Part shown: in pieces, positions 34,640 through 43,644 of the stretch
Position numbering within the stretch: the first letter of the stretch is position 1
Layout of the letters: each line of letters opens with the position of its first letter
Source: Gemmatimonadota bacterium
Lineage (GTDB): Bacteria > Gemmatimonadota > Gemmatimonadetes > Gemmatimonadales > Gemmatimonadaceae
Reading direction: 5' to 3'
Length of the DNA: 56,676 nt
NCBI GenBank assembly: GCA_947462095.1
Contig: CANHNQ010000005.1
Span: 1-56,676 of the forward strand
Notes under the pieces: generated by a model
What the model saw: only the letters and a program-made list of their open reading frames with translations
What the model was told of the DNA's origin: nothing
Database searches by the model: none
Program-made: the position numbers and the translations under genes

Positions 34640-35944
34640 CTACGGCCGACCGATGCTGGTGTAGGTGAAGCCCTGTTTCCGCACGTCCTCGCCGCGGTAC
34701 ACGTTGCGGAGGTCCACGAGGACTTTCCGGGTCATCGATGCACCGATGCGGTCGAGATCGAGGGCGCGGAACTCGTTCCACTCGGTGATGATCACCAGCA
34801 CATCGGCGCCGACCGCCACATCGTAGGCATCCGCGCACCAGTGCACGTGAGGGAGCAGTGCGCCGGCCTCGTGCATCGCGGCCGGATCGTAGGCTCGCAC
34901 CGTCGCCCCCGCATCCTGCAGCGCGGGCACGATCGCGAGGCTCGGTGCCTCGCGCATGTCGTCCGTGTTCGGCTTGAACGCCACGCCGAGCACACCGATC
35001 GTCTGTCCGCGCACCGAGCCACCGCACGCAGCGATCACTCGGGAGGCCATTGCGCCCTTCCGCGTGTCGTTCACCTGCACCACGGTCTCCACGAGGCGCG
35101 CCGGAGCGCCGTACTCCTGCGCGGTGCGCACCAGCGCCACCGTGTCCTTCGGGAAACATGAGCCGCCGTATCCCGGACCGGCGTGCAGGAACTTCTTCCC
35201 GATGCGTCCGTCGAGGCCCATCCCGCGCGCCACATCCTGCACGTTGGCGCCGACCTTCTCGCACAGGTCCGCCATCTCGTTGATGAACGTGATCTTGGTG
35301 GCCAGAAAGGCGTTCGCCGCGTACTTCGTGAGCTCCGCCGTCTCGAGCGTGGTCATCACGACCGGCGTCTCCATGAGATACAGCGGACGATAGACCTCCT
35401 GCATGACCGCGCGCGCGCGATCGGTCTCCGCGCCGATCACGACGCGGTCGGGGCGCATGAAGTCGCCGATCGCCGAGCCTTCGCGCAGGAACTCAGGGTT
35501 CGAGGCCACGTCGAACTCCGCCGTCGGATTGGCGCCGCGAATCAGCTCCGCGACCCGGCGACCGGTGCCCACCGGCACCGTACTCTTCGTGACCACCACG
35601 GTGTACCCCTGCAGCGACTTCGCGATCTCGATCGCCGCCGCTTCCACGTAGCGCAGGTCGGCGTGGCCATCCCCTCGGCGCGACGGTGTGCCCACGGCGA
35701 TGAACACGGCATCCGCGCCCGATACCGCCGCGGCGAGGTCCGTGGTGAACGACAGGCGCCCGCTCTTGATCCCCTTGGCCACCAACGCGTCGAGCCCCGG
35801 CTCGTAAATCGGGATCTCCCCGTTCAGCAACCGCTCGATCTTGCCCGCATCGACGTCTACGCAGGTCACCTCGGGGCCGAACTCCGCAAAACACGCCCCC
35901 GACACGAGGCCGACGTAGCCCGTGCCAATCATGGCGATCTTCAT
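34640..35944 (-). CDS. ugd: UDP-glucose 6-dehydrogenase
   Basis: 434 aa, normal family length. It oxidises UDP-glucose to UDP-glucuronate with two NAD+. The N-terminal Rossmann domain begins MKIAMIGTGYVGLVSGACFAE, the central domain has NPEFLREGSAI, and the catalytic cysteine is in GPGYGGSCFPKD. The C-terminal UDP-binding domain contains GVAFKPNTDDMREAPS. It lies 6 bases after the UDP-glucuronate epimerase gene, giving a direct UDP-Glc to UDP-GlcA to UDP-GalA supply line for the adjoining glycan operon. An intrinsic terminator follows. Confidence 0.95.
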   Translation of the reverse strand: MKIAMIGTGYVGLVSGACFAEFGPEVTCVDVDAGKIERLLNGEIPIYEPGLDALVAKGIKSGRLSFTTDLAAAVSGADAVFIAVGTPSRRGDGHADLRYVEAAAIEIAKSLQGYTVVVTKSTVPVGTGRRVAELIRGANPTAEFDVASNPEFLREGSAIGDFMRPDRVVIGAETDRARAVMQEVYRPLYLMETPVVMTTLETAELTKYAANAFLATKITFINEMADLCEKVGANVQDVARGMGLDGRIGKKFLHAGPGYGGSCFPKDTVALVRTAQEYGAPARLVETVVQVNDTRKGAMASRVIAACGGSVRGQTIGVLGVAFKPNTDDMREAPSLAIVPALQDAGATVRAYDPAAMHEAGALLPHVHWCADAYDVAVGADVLVIITEWNEFRALDLDRIGASMTRKVLVDLRNVYRGEDVRKQGFTYTSIGRP

Positions 35945-35950
35945 GACGCG

Positions 35951-36967
35951 TCAGTCTCCGATCTGAAAGTACTCACGATACCAGGCGACGAAATTCGCCA
36001 CGCCGGTTTCGATTGGCGTCTTCGGGGCGAAGCCGACATCACGGACCAGCGCGTCCACGTTCGCATACGTGGCCGGCACGTCGCCCGGCTGCAGCGGCAG
36101 CATGCGCTTTTCCGCCACGCGCCCCAGCGACTTCTCAATGGTCTCGATGAGATGCATCAATTCCACCGGGTTGTTGTTACCGATATTGTAAATTCGGTAT
36201 GGCGCCGTGCTGGTGGCCGGATCGGGGGCCTCGGAGTTCCACGCCGGATTCGGCTCGGCCGTGTGATCGTTGGTGCGGATCACGCCTTCCACGATGTCGT
36301 CGATGTACGTGAAGTCACGCTGCATCTTGCCGTGATTGAACACGTCGATCGGCTTGCCGTCCAGAATGGCCTTCGTGAAGAGGAACATGGCCATGTCGGG
36401 GCGCCCCCACGGACCGTACACCGTGAAGAAGCGCAGGCCGGTGGTCGGCAATCCGTACAGATGGCTGTACGTGTGCGCCATCAACTCGTTCGCCTTCTTC
36501 GTGGCCGCATACAGCGACACCGGATGGTCGACGTTCTGATGTACGGAGAACGGCATGGCCGTATTGGCGCCGTAGACACTCGACGACGACGCATACGTGA
36601 GGTGCTGCACATCATGGTGCCGGCAGCCCTCGAGGATGTTGATGAACCCGACGAGGTTGCTCTCGATATAGGCGTGTGGATTGGTGATCGAGTATCGCAC
36701 GCCGGCCTGCGCGGCGAGATTGATCACGCGATCGAACCGCTCCTCCCGGAAGAGCCGCGCCACGCCGTCCCGGTCGGCCAGCTCCATGCGGACCAGACGG
36801 AATCCCGGATGCCTCGCAAGTCGTGCGATCCGCGCCTCCTTCAGCGTGGGATCGTAGTAGTCATTGACGTTGTCGAGTCCCACCACTTCGTCACCGCGGG
36901 CCAGCAGTCGTTCGCTGGTATGATAGCCGATGAATCCCGCGGCTCCGGTTACCAGAATTTTTGCCAT
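35951..36967 (-). CDS. UDP-glucuronate 4-epimerase (extended SDR)
   Basis: 338 aa. The NAD-binding [15 protein letters not shown] starts the Rossmann fold. The catalytic SSSSVYG plus YAATK (Tyr/Lys pair) is present, and the substrate loop [22 protein letters not shown] is characteristic of UDP-GlcA epimerases (Cap1J/LspL type) rather than GalE. It should make UDP-galacturonate. It lies immediately upstream of ugd in the same transcript, with only 6 bases between them. Confidence 0.9.
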   Translation of the reverse strand: MAKILVTGAAGFIGYHTSERLLARGDEVVGLDNVNDYYDPTLKEARIARLARHPGFRLVRMELADRDGVARLFREERFDRVINLAAQAGVRYSITNPHAYIESNLVGFINILEGCRHHDVQHLTYASSSSVYGANTAMPFSVHQNVDHPVSLYAATKKANELMAHTYSHLYGLPTTGLRFFTVYGPWGRPDMAMFLFTKAILDGKPIDVFNHGKMQRDFTYIDDIVEGVIRTNDHTAEPNPAWNSEAPDPATSTAPYRIYNIGNNNPVELMHLIETIEKSLGRVAEKRMLPLQPGDVPATYANVDALVRDVGFAPKTPIETGVANFVAWYREYFQIGD

Positions 36968-37001
36968 GCGCTGATCGCCATGCGGGGTGTGAGGTCGCGT
37001 G

Positions 37002-37934
37002 CTACGTGTCCGCTCCAGACGACTGAGCCTGGCGGGGCGCCACAGGCGGCCGCTGCAGCAGCAGGACGGCGCCCATGATGGCGACCCCGCCGATCAAGGT
37101 ACCGGTCCCGACCGACTGACGCAGCAGAAGCAAGCCCAACAGTGTGGTCCAGAACGGTTCGACGGTGGAGGTGATGGCAGTCCGCACTGGGCCGAGGACC
37201 CGAAGCCCCGCCAGAAAGGCCAGGAACGACACCGCAGAGAGTACGCCCTGCAGCATGCTGGCCCCGAAGGCGGTGGCGTCTGGGATGCGCAGCAGCGTTC
37301 CGGTGGTCGCAGCCCAGGCCACGAACAGCGCCGCGCCGCCGACGGCGATGGCCCGGGATACGTCGAGGGGCTCGCGTCGGCGCTGCAGCGCGCCAAGTAC
37401 GGGGATGTACAAGGCGTAGACCAGCGCCGCCGTAAGCACCGCCGTCACGCCAAGCGGGTTGAGCGAGGCCGCACTCGGGGCCCCTACCATGAACCCGATG
37501 CCGCCAAGCGCGAGCAGAAGCGCCGTGACCCGCGTGCGATCGAGCCGCTCGATGCCGCGGAGCGCCGTGATCACCGCCACCCACGCCGGGAACGTGTAAA
37601 ACAGGAAGGACGCCGTGGCGGCGGGAATCCACCGCAGCCCGATGAGCGCCAGGGTGGCCACCGTCGCTTGGCCGCCGCCCGCCACGAGCAGAATGCGCGG
37701 CGTCCACCATGGCGCCACCCCCACGCGCGGGCCGCCGCCGCGCCACCAGCCAAAGGCCACCAGCAGCACCGCGCTCGTGGTGTAGCGCCACGCCTGAACG
37801 GATTCCAGCGCCATCCCGCGGCCGGTCGCGATCACGGTCAGCGGCGACACACTGCCGAAGCAGCACGCACTCAGCACGATCAGCAGCGTTGCCCGCAGCA
37901 ACGGCGCCGCCGCCGATCCCCGACCCGGACTCAA
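37002..37934 (-). CDS. EamA/DMT-family permease
   Basis: 310 aa with ten hydrophobic segments in two EamA repeats (about 15-145 and 155-300); each repeat ends in a loop rich in small residues ([12 protein letters not shown] and [14 protein letters not shown]). Start TTG 37934 is chosen because it forms a 4-base overlap (TTGA) with the mgtE stop, the ATGA-like junction used elsewhere here; no ATG lies at a suitable place. The substrate is unknown. The longer frame upstream would lie antisense-like inside mgtE with arginine-rich sequence and is rejected. Confidence 0.78.
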   Translation of the reverse strand: MSPGRGSAAAPLLRATLLIVLSACCFGSVSPLTVIATGRGMALESVQAWRYTTSAVLLVAFGWWRGGGPRVGVAPWWTPRILLVAGGGQATVATLALIGLRWIPAATASFLFYTFPAWVAVITALRGIERLDRTRVTALLLALGGIGFMVGAPSAASLNPLGVTAVLTAALVYALYIPVLGALQRRREPLDVSRAIAVGGAALFVAWAATTGTLLRIPDATAFGASMLQGVLSAVSFLAFLAGLRVLGPVRTAITSTVEPFWTTLLGLLLLRQSVGTGTLIGGVAIMGAVLLLQRPPVAPRQAQSSGADT

Positions 37935-39343
37935 AGCAACGTGCCGCTGAGCAGCAGGTACGCGATGCCGAAGTAGATGCTGATGGCGGACACGTCGACG
38001 ATCGTGGCCACGAGGGGGGCCGAGGCACTGGCCGGGTCGAAGTTGAATCGCTTGAGGAGGAATGGCAGCATCGAGCCGGTGAGTGATCCCACCAGGACGA
38101 TACCGACCAGCGCCAACCCGACGACGACGGCGATCATGAACGAGTGGGGCCCGTAGTCGTACAGGCCGAGCGCGTTCCACATGAGAATGCGGCCGAAGGC
38201 GATCGCGCCGAGCAACAGGCCGAGGATAATGCCGGCCGGTAGTTCACGAAGCACCACCCGCCACCAATCGCCGAGATCCACTTCGCCGAGCGCCATCGCG
38301 CGGATGATCAACGACGTGGCCTGTGACCCGGAATTGCCCCCTGAACTCATGACCAGCGGAATGAACTGAGAGAGCAGCAGCACGCGGCCAATCTCGCCCT
38401 CGTACCGCGCCATGACCGACGCCGTAAGCATTTCGCTCACCGCCAGCACCGCCAGCCAGCCCCCGCGCTTGCGCACATTCTGCCACAGGCCGATCTGCAT
38501 GTAGGGCTCTTCGAGCGCCTCCATACCACCGAACTTCTGGGCGTCTTCCGTGCCTTCTTCCTGAATGACGTCGATGACGTCGTCCACCGTGACCACGCCC
38601 AGCAATCGCTTTTCCGAATCGACGACCGGCAGCGCCACCAGGTCGTAGTTCGAGGTGATCTGCGAGACCTCTTCCTGCGGCATGTCGGGCGCGACACTGA
38701 CCACCTCGCTCCACGCGAGTTCGCTCAGCGCCGTCCCGTCGGGGGACGCGAGCAGTTCGCGCAGCGACAGCACGCCGCGCAGGCGCCCGTTCCGATCCAC
38801 CGTGTAGATCGTGTACATCGCCTCGCGACGACCGGCCCGTGACATCGCCCGGACCGCCACCAACGCTTCCTCGGCCGTGAGGTTCTCATCCACCGACACG
38901 AACTCGGTGGTCATCAGACCGCCGGCCGTGTACGGATCGTACTCCAGGAGGCGTTCGGTCTCGGCCTTCTCCGCCGGCTCGAACTCGGCGAGAATGTCGT
39001 CCGCCGTCTCTTCGTCGAGCTCCTCGAGCGCGTCGGCGCGCTCGTCGGGCGTCATCTCCGACATGAGCGAGGCCGCTTCTACGGCCGTCAGCTCCTCGAG
39101 CACCATCGTGCGCAGCTGCTCGTCGAGATACTCAAGCACCTCGCCCGCCCGCTCCTTCGGCAGCGCCGAGAGGAAGGCGCGCACCATCTCCTCCGGCAGT
39201 GCCTCCGCGATGTCCGCGAGGTCGGCCGGGTGCATTTCCTCCGTCTGCGGTCCGATGCTTTCCGGGTGCTCCTCAAGCAGCTCGAGCAGGTCCGGAACGA
39301 TCAGCGCCGCGAGCGGCCGGTCTACTTTCGAGTGAGGAGGCAT
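37931..39343 (-). CDS. mgtE: MgtE-type magnesium channel
   Basis: 470 aa. There is an acidic N-terminal superhelical domain (about 1-130), tandem CBS domains (about 135-260, including YDLVALPVVDSEKRLLGVVTVDDVIDVI) and a plug helix. Five membrane helices follow (about 285-468) with the conserved SSGGNSGSQATSLIIRAMALGEV and ATIVDVSAISIYFGIA stretches that line the pore. It is an Mg2+-gated channel whose CBS/N domains close it at high cytosolic Mg2+. It appears first in a transcript with EamA and UDP-sugar genes; the link could be Mg2+ supply for glycan enzymes, which is speculation. I see no Mg riboswitch upstream. Confidence 0.93.
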   Translation of the reverse strand: MPPHSKVDRPLAALIVPDLLELLEEHPESIGPQTEEMHPADLADIAEALPEEMVRAFLSALPKERAGEVLEYLDEQLRTMVLEELTAVEAASLMSEMTPDERADALEELDEETADDILAEFEPAEKAETERLLEYDPYTAGGLMTTEFVSVDENLTAEEALVAVRAMSRAGRREAMYTIYTVDRNGRLRGVLSLRELLASPDGTALSELAWSEVVSVAPDMPQEEVSQITSNYDLVALPVVDSEKRLLGVVTVDDVIDVIQEEGTEDAQKFGGMEALEEPYMQIGLWQNVRKRGGWLAVLAVSEMLTASVMARYEGEIGRVLLLSQFIPLVMSSGGNSGSQATSLIIRAMALGEVDLGDWWRVVLRELPAGIILGLLLGAIAFGRILMWNALGLYDYGPHSFMIAVVVGLALVGIVLVGSLTGSMLPFLLKRFNFDPASASAPLVATIVDVSAISIYFGIAYLLLSGTLL

Positions 39344-39430
39344 CGGCGAAGGGCGGCGGTCTGGCGGTCAAGTTAGTCGGACGCGCCCAGCGATAGAAGC
39401 CGCCCACGGGGCGGACCGCGACGCGACCCG

Positions 39431-39670
39431 CTAGAGGACCGGCAGGACCCTCGCCTCGACGCGGACACTCCGGACCGACACCCCGGCCGCCTCGAGCGCC
39501 ATGTCCAGCGCCGCGCGATCCAGCTCGCCCTCGACCTCGAGGATGGCGCCCTGCATGGTGACTTCGGCGCTCACCAACCCGGGGACGGCCCCCAGCGCCG
39601 TCCAAACTGCGCGCACGGCGTGAACGGCCACCAGGCCGTCGAGCTGCACGTGGATCCGTTGAAGTGCCAT
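39431..39670 (-). CDS. Small HMA-fold-like protein lacking the metal-binding CxxC
   Basis: 79 aa. The pattern IHVQLDGLVAVHAVRAVWTALGAVPGLVSAEVTMQ...AILEVEG is that of a heavy-metal-associated ferredoxin-like domain (beta-alpha-beta-beta-alpha-beta). The loop that normally carries C-x2-C reads VAVH, and the protein has no cysteine at all. It therefore should not carry copper; a regulatory or protein-interaction role is possible. ATG 39670 is divergent from the dehydrogenase gene 75 bases away. Its C-terminus is followed by a short CCGCCC/GGGCGG hairpin. It may be conserved only in close relatives. Confidence 0.55.
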   Translation of the reverse strand: MALQRIHVQLDGLVAVHAVRAVWTALGAVPGLVSAEVTMQGAILEVEGELDRAALDMALEAAGVSVRSVRVEARVLPVL

Positions 39671-39745
39671 GTTTCAATCTTCACGACCGGTCCCGTTAGC
39701 TCAACCGGCCTATCGCCGTCGCTCTGCCCCTCTACCCGTCTCACC

Positions 39746-40648
39746 ATGCCTCGCGTCGCCTTTCTCGGACTCGGCGCCATCGGCGCACCGATGGCCCGTC
39801 ACCTCGCCCGTCCCGAATTCGAGCTGGCGGTGTGGAACCGCACGTCGTCCAAGGCTGACGCGATGGCGCGCGAGCTCGGGGTGCGCCACGCGCTCACGCC
39901 GGCCGATGCCGCGCGCGAGTGCGATGTCGTGATCACGTGTCTGCCGGTGTCGCGCAACGTGGAAGCGCTGCTCGATGGTCCCGAGGGGCTGCTGGCCACG
40001 ATGCGGTCGGGCGCTGTGCTCGTCGATTGCACCTCGGGCGACGCGGCGACGTCCCGCCGCATGGCCGCGCGCCTCGCCGAGCACGGGATCGGCTTCCTGG
40101 ACGCGCCGGTCTCCGGCGGGGTCGTCGGCGCCGAGCAGGGCGCGCTCACCGTGATGGTGGGCGGCGATGAGGCCACGCTCGAACGCGTGCAGCCGGTGTT
40201 GGCCTGCTTCGGCAAGCGGATCGTGCATTGCGGTGCGGTGGGCGCCGGTGATGCGCTCAAGGCGGTGAATAATGCGCTGCTCGCGATGCACATCTGGGGC
40301 ACGGCCGAAGGGCTGGTGGCGCTCGAGAAGGCCGGCGTGAAGGCCGAGATCGCCCTCGACGTGATCAACGTGTCGAGCGGACGGTCCAACTGCAGCATGA
40401 ATCTCTTCCCCGAGCGCGTACTCACGCGCGCCTTCCCGCGCACGTTCCGCCTGGCGTTGCTCGACAAGGATGTCGGTATCGCGGCGGAGCTCGCGCGCGA
40501 ACAACAGGTGCCGTCACCGCTCCTGCAGCTCACCGCCGAGCTCTTTCGCATGGCGCACAACGAGTTAGGCGAAGAAGCCGATCACGTGGAAGCGGCCAAG
40601 GTGGTCGAGCGGCTCGGTGGCGCGCAGATCGGCGGACGACCGTCATGA
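39746..40648 (+). CDS. NAD(P)-dependent beta-hydroxyacid dehydrogenase (3-hydroxyisobutyrate dehydrogenase family)
   Basis: 300 aa. The cofactor motif VAFLGLGAIGAPMARHLARP (GxGxxG) starts at residue 4, followed by VWNRTSSKADAM, where an R after the second strand suggests NADPH preference. The substrate loop DAPVSGGVVGAEQGALTVMVGG and the catalytic lysine region GAGDALKAVNN are both intact. ATG 39746 is right at the first strand. The physiological substrate (hydroxyisobutyrate, tartronate semialdehyde, glyoxylate) is not decided by these motifs. The stop overlaps the next gene by 4 bases (ATGA). Confidence 0.88.
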   Translation: MPRVAFLGLGAIGAPMARHLARPEFELAVWNRTSSKADAMARELGVRHALTPADAARECDVVITCLPVSRNVEALLDGPEGLLATMRSGAVLVDCTSGDAATSRRMAARLAEHGIGFLDAPVSGGVVGAEQGALTVMVGGDEATLERVQPVLACFGKRIVHCGAVGAGDALKAVNNALLAMHIWGTAEGLVALEKAGVKAEIALDVINVSSGRSNCSMNLFPERVLTRAFPRTFRLALLDKDVGIAAELAREQQVPSPLLQLTAELFRMAHNELGEEADHVEAAKVVERLGGAQIGGRPS

Positions 40649-41889
40649 GCGCCGCGGCGGTTGCTTCCGTTGACGCGATCCGGGCGCACTTCCCGGCGCT
40701 CGCGCGTCGCGAAGGCGCGCATCCGGTGGCGTTTTTCGACGGACCCGGTGGGACGCAGGTGCCGCGGGTCGTCGCCGATGCCATGACCGACTATCTGCTG
40801 CATCACAACGCCAACACGCACTGGGCGTATCCCACCAGTGTCGAGACCGATGCGATGCTGGCGGCGGCGCGCGAGACGCTCGCGGACTTCCTCGGCGCGA
40901 CCCCGGGGGAGATCTCGTTCGGCGCGAACATGACCACGATCCTGTTCCATGTGGCGCGCGCCATCGGCCGCACGCTCACCGCCGGCGACGAGATCATCGT
41001 GACGGAGCTCGACCACCATGCGAACGTGGCGCCGTGGCAGGCGCTGGCGAAGGAGCGTGGGGCGGTGCTCAAGTGGGTGCCCCTCGACCTCGAAACGTAT
41101 CGCCACGAAGCCGGCGCGCTCGCGTCGCTGCTGTCACCGCGCACCAAGGTCGTTGCCATCGGCGCCGCGTCGAATATCCTCGGCACGGTAAGCGACGTGA
41201 CTGCCATGGTCGCACTGGCCAAAGCGGCCGGCGCGATCACGGTGGTTGATGCCGTGCATTTCGCGCCGCACGCCCTCATGGATGTGAAGGCGATCGGTGC
41301 CGACTTCGTGCTCTGCAGCGCCTACAAGTTTTACGGGCCGCACATTGGAATCTGCTACGGGCGCCATGATGCCACGGCCGCCCTCGATCTCCCGCGTCTC
41401 GAGCCGGCGCCCGACTACGTGCCGGAGTGCCTCGAAACCGGCACCCAGAACCACGAAGGCATCGTGGGGGCCGCCGCCGCCGTGGACTTCCTCGCGGGAC
41501 TGGCCGTGGACGGCACCGCGTCGCGTCGCGAACGCCTGGGAACGGTCATGCACGCGCTGCACCATCGGGGCGACGCGCTGTTGCGCGAGCTGTGGGTGGG
41601 GCTGCAGGCCATCGATGGCGTGACCGTGTTCGGCCCGCCGCCGGGGACCGCGCGCACCCCCACCGTGTCGTTCCATGTGCAGGGATTCGAGTCGGAGCAG
41701 GTCGCGCGCTTCCTCGCCCCGCGCGGGGTCTATGTGTCGCACGGCGACTTCTATGCAACAACCGTGGCGCGTCGGCTGGGCCTGGCCCACGAAGGACTCG
41801 TGCGCGCCGGGTGCTCCTGCTACACAACGGCCGACGAAATCGCGCGGCTGCTCGACGGCGTGCGCGCCCTCGTGCAGGGAACGGCCTGA
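40645..41889 (+). CDS. Cysteine desulfurase-like class V aminotransferase
   Basis: 414 aa PLP enzyme. The family features are FFDGPGGTQVPRVVADAM, the HHANVAPWQ stretch, and the PLP lysine K228 in CSAYKFYGPHIG. The sequence style, especially FDGPGGTQ and the SAYKFYGPH site, is that of the 'cysteine desulfurase-like' (TIGR01976) branch rather than true SufS/IscS. The mobile-loop catalytic cysteine of IscS/SufS is not evident, so desulfurase activity should not be assumed. It follows the dehydrogenase with a 4-base overlap and is followed with no gap by a lipoprotein gene. Confidence 0.82.
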   Translation: MSAAAVASVDAIRAHFPALARREGAHPVAFFDGPGGTQVPRVVADAMTDYLLHHNANTHWAYPTSVETDAMLAAARETLADFLGATPGEISFGANMTTILFHVARAIGRTLTAGDEIIVTELDHHANVAPWQALAKERGAVLKWVPLDLETYRHEAGALASLLSPRTKVVAIGAASNILGTVSDVTAMVALAKAAGAITVVDAVHFAPHALMDVKAIGADFVLCSAYKFYGPHIGICYGRHDATAALDLPRLEPAPDYVPECLETGTQNHEGIVGAAAAVDFLAGLAVDGTASRRERLGTVMHALHHRGDALLRELWVGLQAIDGVTVFGPPPGTARTPTVSFHVQGFESEQVARFLAPRGVYVSHGDFYATTVARRLGLAHEGLVRAGCSCYTTADEIARLLDGVRALVQGTA

Positions 41890-43140
41890 ATGCGGCCGAC
41901 CGAGCTGCGGCCGACGGTACGACGGGCGCGCGCGCTTGTCACCTGCGCGGTGCTGAGCGCGGCGGCGGGGGCCGCCGCGTGCAGCGGCCGGGCGTCGCGT
42001 GGTGACGCGCTGCCCCGTGCCGAGTTCCTGTTCGCCGCGGGCGACTCCACGTACTGGGTGCGCAGCGGCGATGACGGGATGCGCGTGCGTAGCGCACCGA
42101 TCCTGCTCACAGATGTCGACGGCCGCTTGTTCGAAATCTTCCTTGGCGACGATGGGGCGGAGTATCCCGACGCCTCGTTCGCCAGCGCGAGGCTCTGGTC
42201 ACGCGAGCTGCAGCATCGCGATAGTACGCGGTTGTTCGGCGATTCCACCGTGATGCACGAACTCACGATGTGGCGTCGGGCACACCCCCGCGATGCGGAG
42301 ATCGACCCCGCCGACGAGGAGCTGCCCGAGGATCCGCTCACCGTGGTCAACGACGAAATCGATATCATCGACGTCCACGGCCCGTACCTCACCGTCGAAC
42401 ATCTCCTCAACGTCGACATCGAGGGGGGGGCGCCGCATCGCCACGAAGGGCGCCGTCTGGTGGTCGATGTGCGCAGCGGTGCCACGGCATCGCTCGAGGT
42501 GCTGGTCGGGGCCGACGAAGCGCGACGCGTCACGGCGGCCGCGCGGGCGTCGCTGGCGCAGCTCGTCGATTCGATCCGCATCGCCGGGACCGCGGGGGAT
42601 CAGCGCGCATCGGCTGCCACCGAATCGCTCGACAGCTTCCGGTTCGATTCCACCAGCTTCGGCATGACGGATATCGATCGTGAGCCGGCGGTGGCGTTCA
42701 TGGTGCCGGGGCACGGCACCGACGGCGAAGCGCTCGCCCTGTATTTGCCACCCATCACGGTGAAGGCGCCGGTGTGGTGGAAGACGGTCCGCGCCTCGTT
42801 GCCGGAATGGGCGAAGGACTCGGTACGGGTCACCTGGGATCGCGCCAAGTACGGGATCGCGGCGCGCCCCTCGGCCGATGGCGACGCCCTCGCCCTCGTT
42901 CTGGTCGGCGGCGCCGTGGGGACGGCGCGCGAGTGGCCGATCGCCACCGTCGCAGCCCCCGCATACCAGCTCATTCCGCTGGATACCCCGCCAATCGACA
43001 GCGCCGCGCGCGCCGCGCTGTCGCGGGCCTTTGATATTTCGACATCGCTCGACGGGCTGATCGAGCGCGCCGGCTGGCATCGTCGCGCGCTCACCCCGGC
43101 CACGCCGCTGCGCGCGACTTCCTTGTCCCACACCCGATGA
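41890..43140 (+). CDS. Predicted lipoprotein of unknown function
   Basis: 416 aa. The N-terminal signal (about 12-30, ALVTCAVLSAAAGAAAC) ends in a lipobox-like AAAC, so it is probably membrane anchored outside the cytoplasm. The mature part is acidic, with alternating strands and many Asp/Ser, no cysteines after the lipobox and no domain I recognise. Stretches such as VNDEIDIIDVHGPYLTVEHLLN and FMVPGHGTDGEALALYLPP may be useful search seeds. ATG 41890 directly abuts the preceding stop, and the stop overlaps the thioesterase start by 4 bases, so it is embedded in an operon and is a real gene. Confidence 0.65.
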   Translation: MRPTELRPTVRRARALVTCAVLSAAAGAAACSGRASRGDALPRAEFLFAAGDSTYWVRSGDDGMRVRSAPILLTDVDGRLFEIFLGDDGAEYPDASFASARLWSRELQHRDSTRLFGDSTVMHELTMWRRAHPRDAEIDPADEELPEDPLTVVNDEIDIIDVHGPYLTVEHLLNVDIEGGAPHRHEGRRLVVDVRSGATASLEVLVGADEARRVTAAARASLAQLVDSIRIAGTAGDQRASAATESLDSFRFDSTSFGMTDIDREPAVAFMVPGHGTDGEALALYLPPITVKAPVWWKTVRASLPEWAKDSVRVTWDRAKYGIAARPSADGDALALVLVGGAVGTAREWPIATVAAPAYQLIPLDTPPIDSAARAALSRAFDISTSLDGLIERAGWHRRALTPATPLRATSLSHTR

Positions 43141-43643
43141 CCGACTCGGTACCGCCACGCTTGTCTCGCCCCGTGTCCGCCTCGCAGCACGTCACGAGCG
43201 AGTTGATCATGCCCCACGACGCGAACATCCTCGGACACGCCTTTGGCGGGGCGATCATGGCGATGGTGGACAAGGCGGCCGCGGTGTCGGCGTTTCGGCA
43301 TGCGCGCACCGCGTGCGTGACGGCGTCCATCGATCGCGTCGACTTCCGCGAGCCCATTCACGTGGGCGACCTCGTCACCTGCCAGGCCTCGGTGAACTTC
43401 GTCGGCACCACGTCCATGGAAATCGGGGTGCGCGTGGAAGCGGAGGATCTCATCACCGGCGCGCGTCGTCACACCAACACCTGCTACCTCACGTTCGTCG
43501 CGATCGACCGGAACGGACGCCCCGTGCCCATCGCCCTCGTGCAGCCGGAAACCGACGAGCAGCTCCGGCGTTATGAGGCGGCGCAGGCGCGTCGCCGGCG
43601 GCGGCTCGAAGAGCGGCAGGACGAGGCGCGCGCGGAGCGCTGA
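43137..43643 (+). CDS. Acyl-CoA thioesterase, hot-dog fold (YciA/BFIT type)
   Basis: 168 aa. It has the hot-dog core with MPHDANILGHAFGGAIMAMVDKAAAVSAFRHA, which contains the N-x-LG-x-FGG-x2-M-x2-D motif of acyl-CoA thioesterases of the YciA/ACOT group. VDFREPIHVGDLV and NTCYLTFVAID follow. A basic Arg/Glu-rich C-terminal helix is added after residue 140. It would hydrolyse acyl-CoAs in the cytosol. The start overlaps the lipoprotein stop by 4 bases. Confidence 0.87.
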   Translation: MTDSVPPRLSRPVSASQHVTSELIMPHDANILGHAFGGAIMAMVDKAAAVSAFRHARTACVTASIDRVDFREPIHVGDLVTCQASVNFVGTTSMEIGVRVEAEDLITGARRHTNTCYLTFVAIDRNGRPVPIALVQPETDEQLRRYEAAQARRRRRLEERQDEARAER

Positions 43644-43644
43644 C

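Noticed and set aside
35183-37078. 631-codon open frame on the plus strand across ugd and the epimerase gene
   Set aside because: It spans two confidently identified genes on the other strand and has no recognisable motif.
39344-39430. Possible Mg2+ riboswitch ahead of mgtE
   Set aside because: The gap is only 87 bases with one short GC hairpin that more likely ends the neighbouring small gene; no M-box-like structure is seen.
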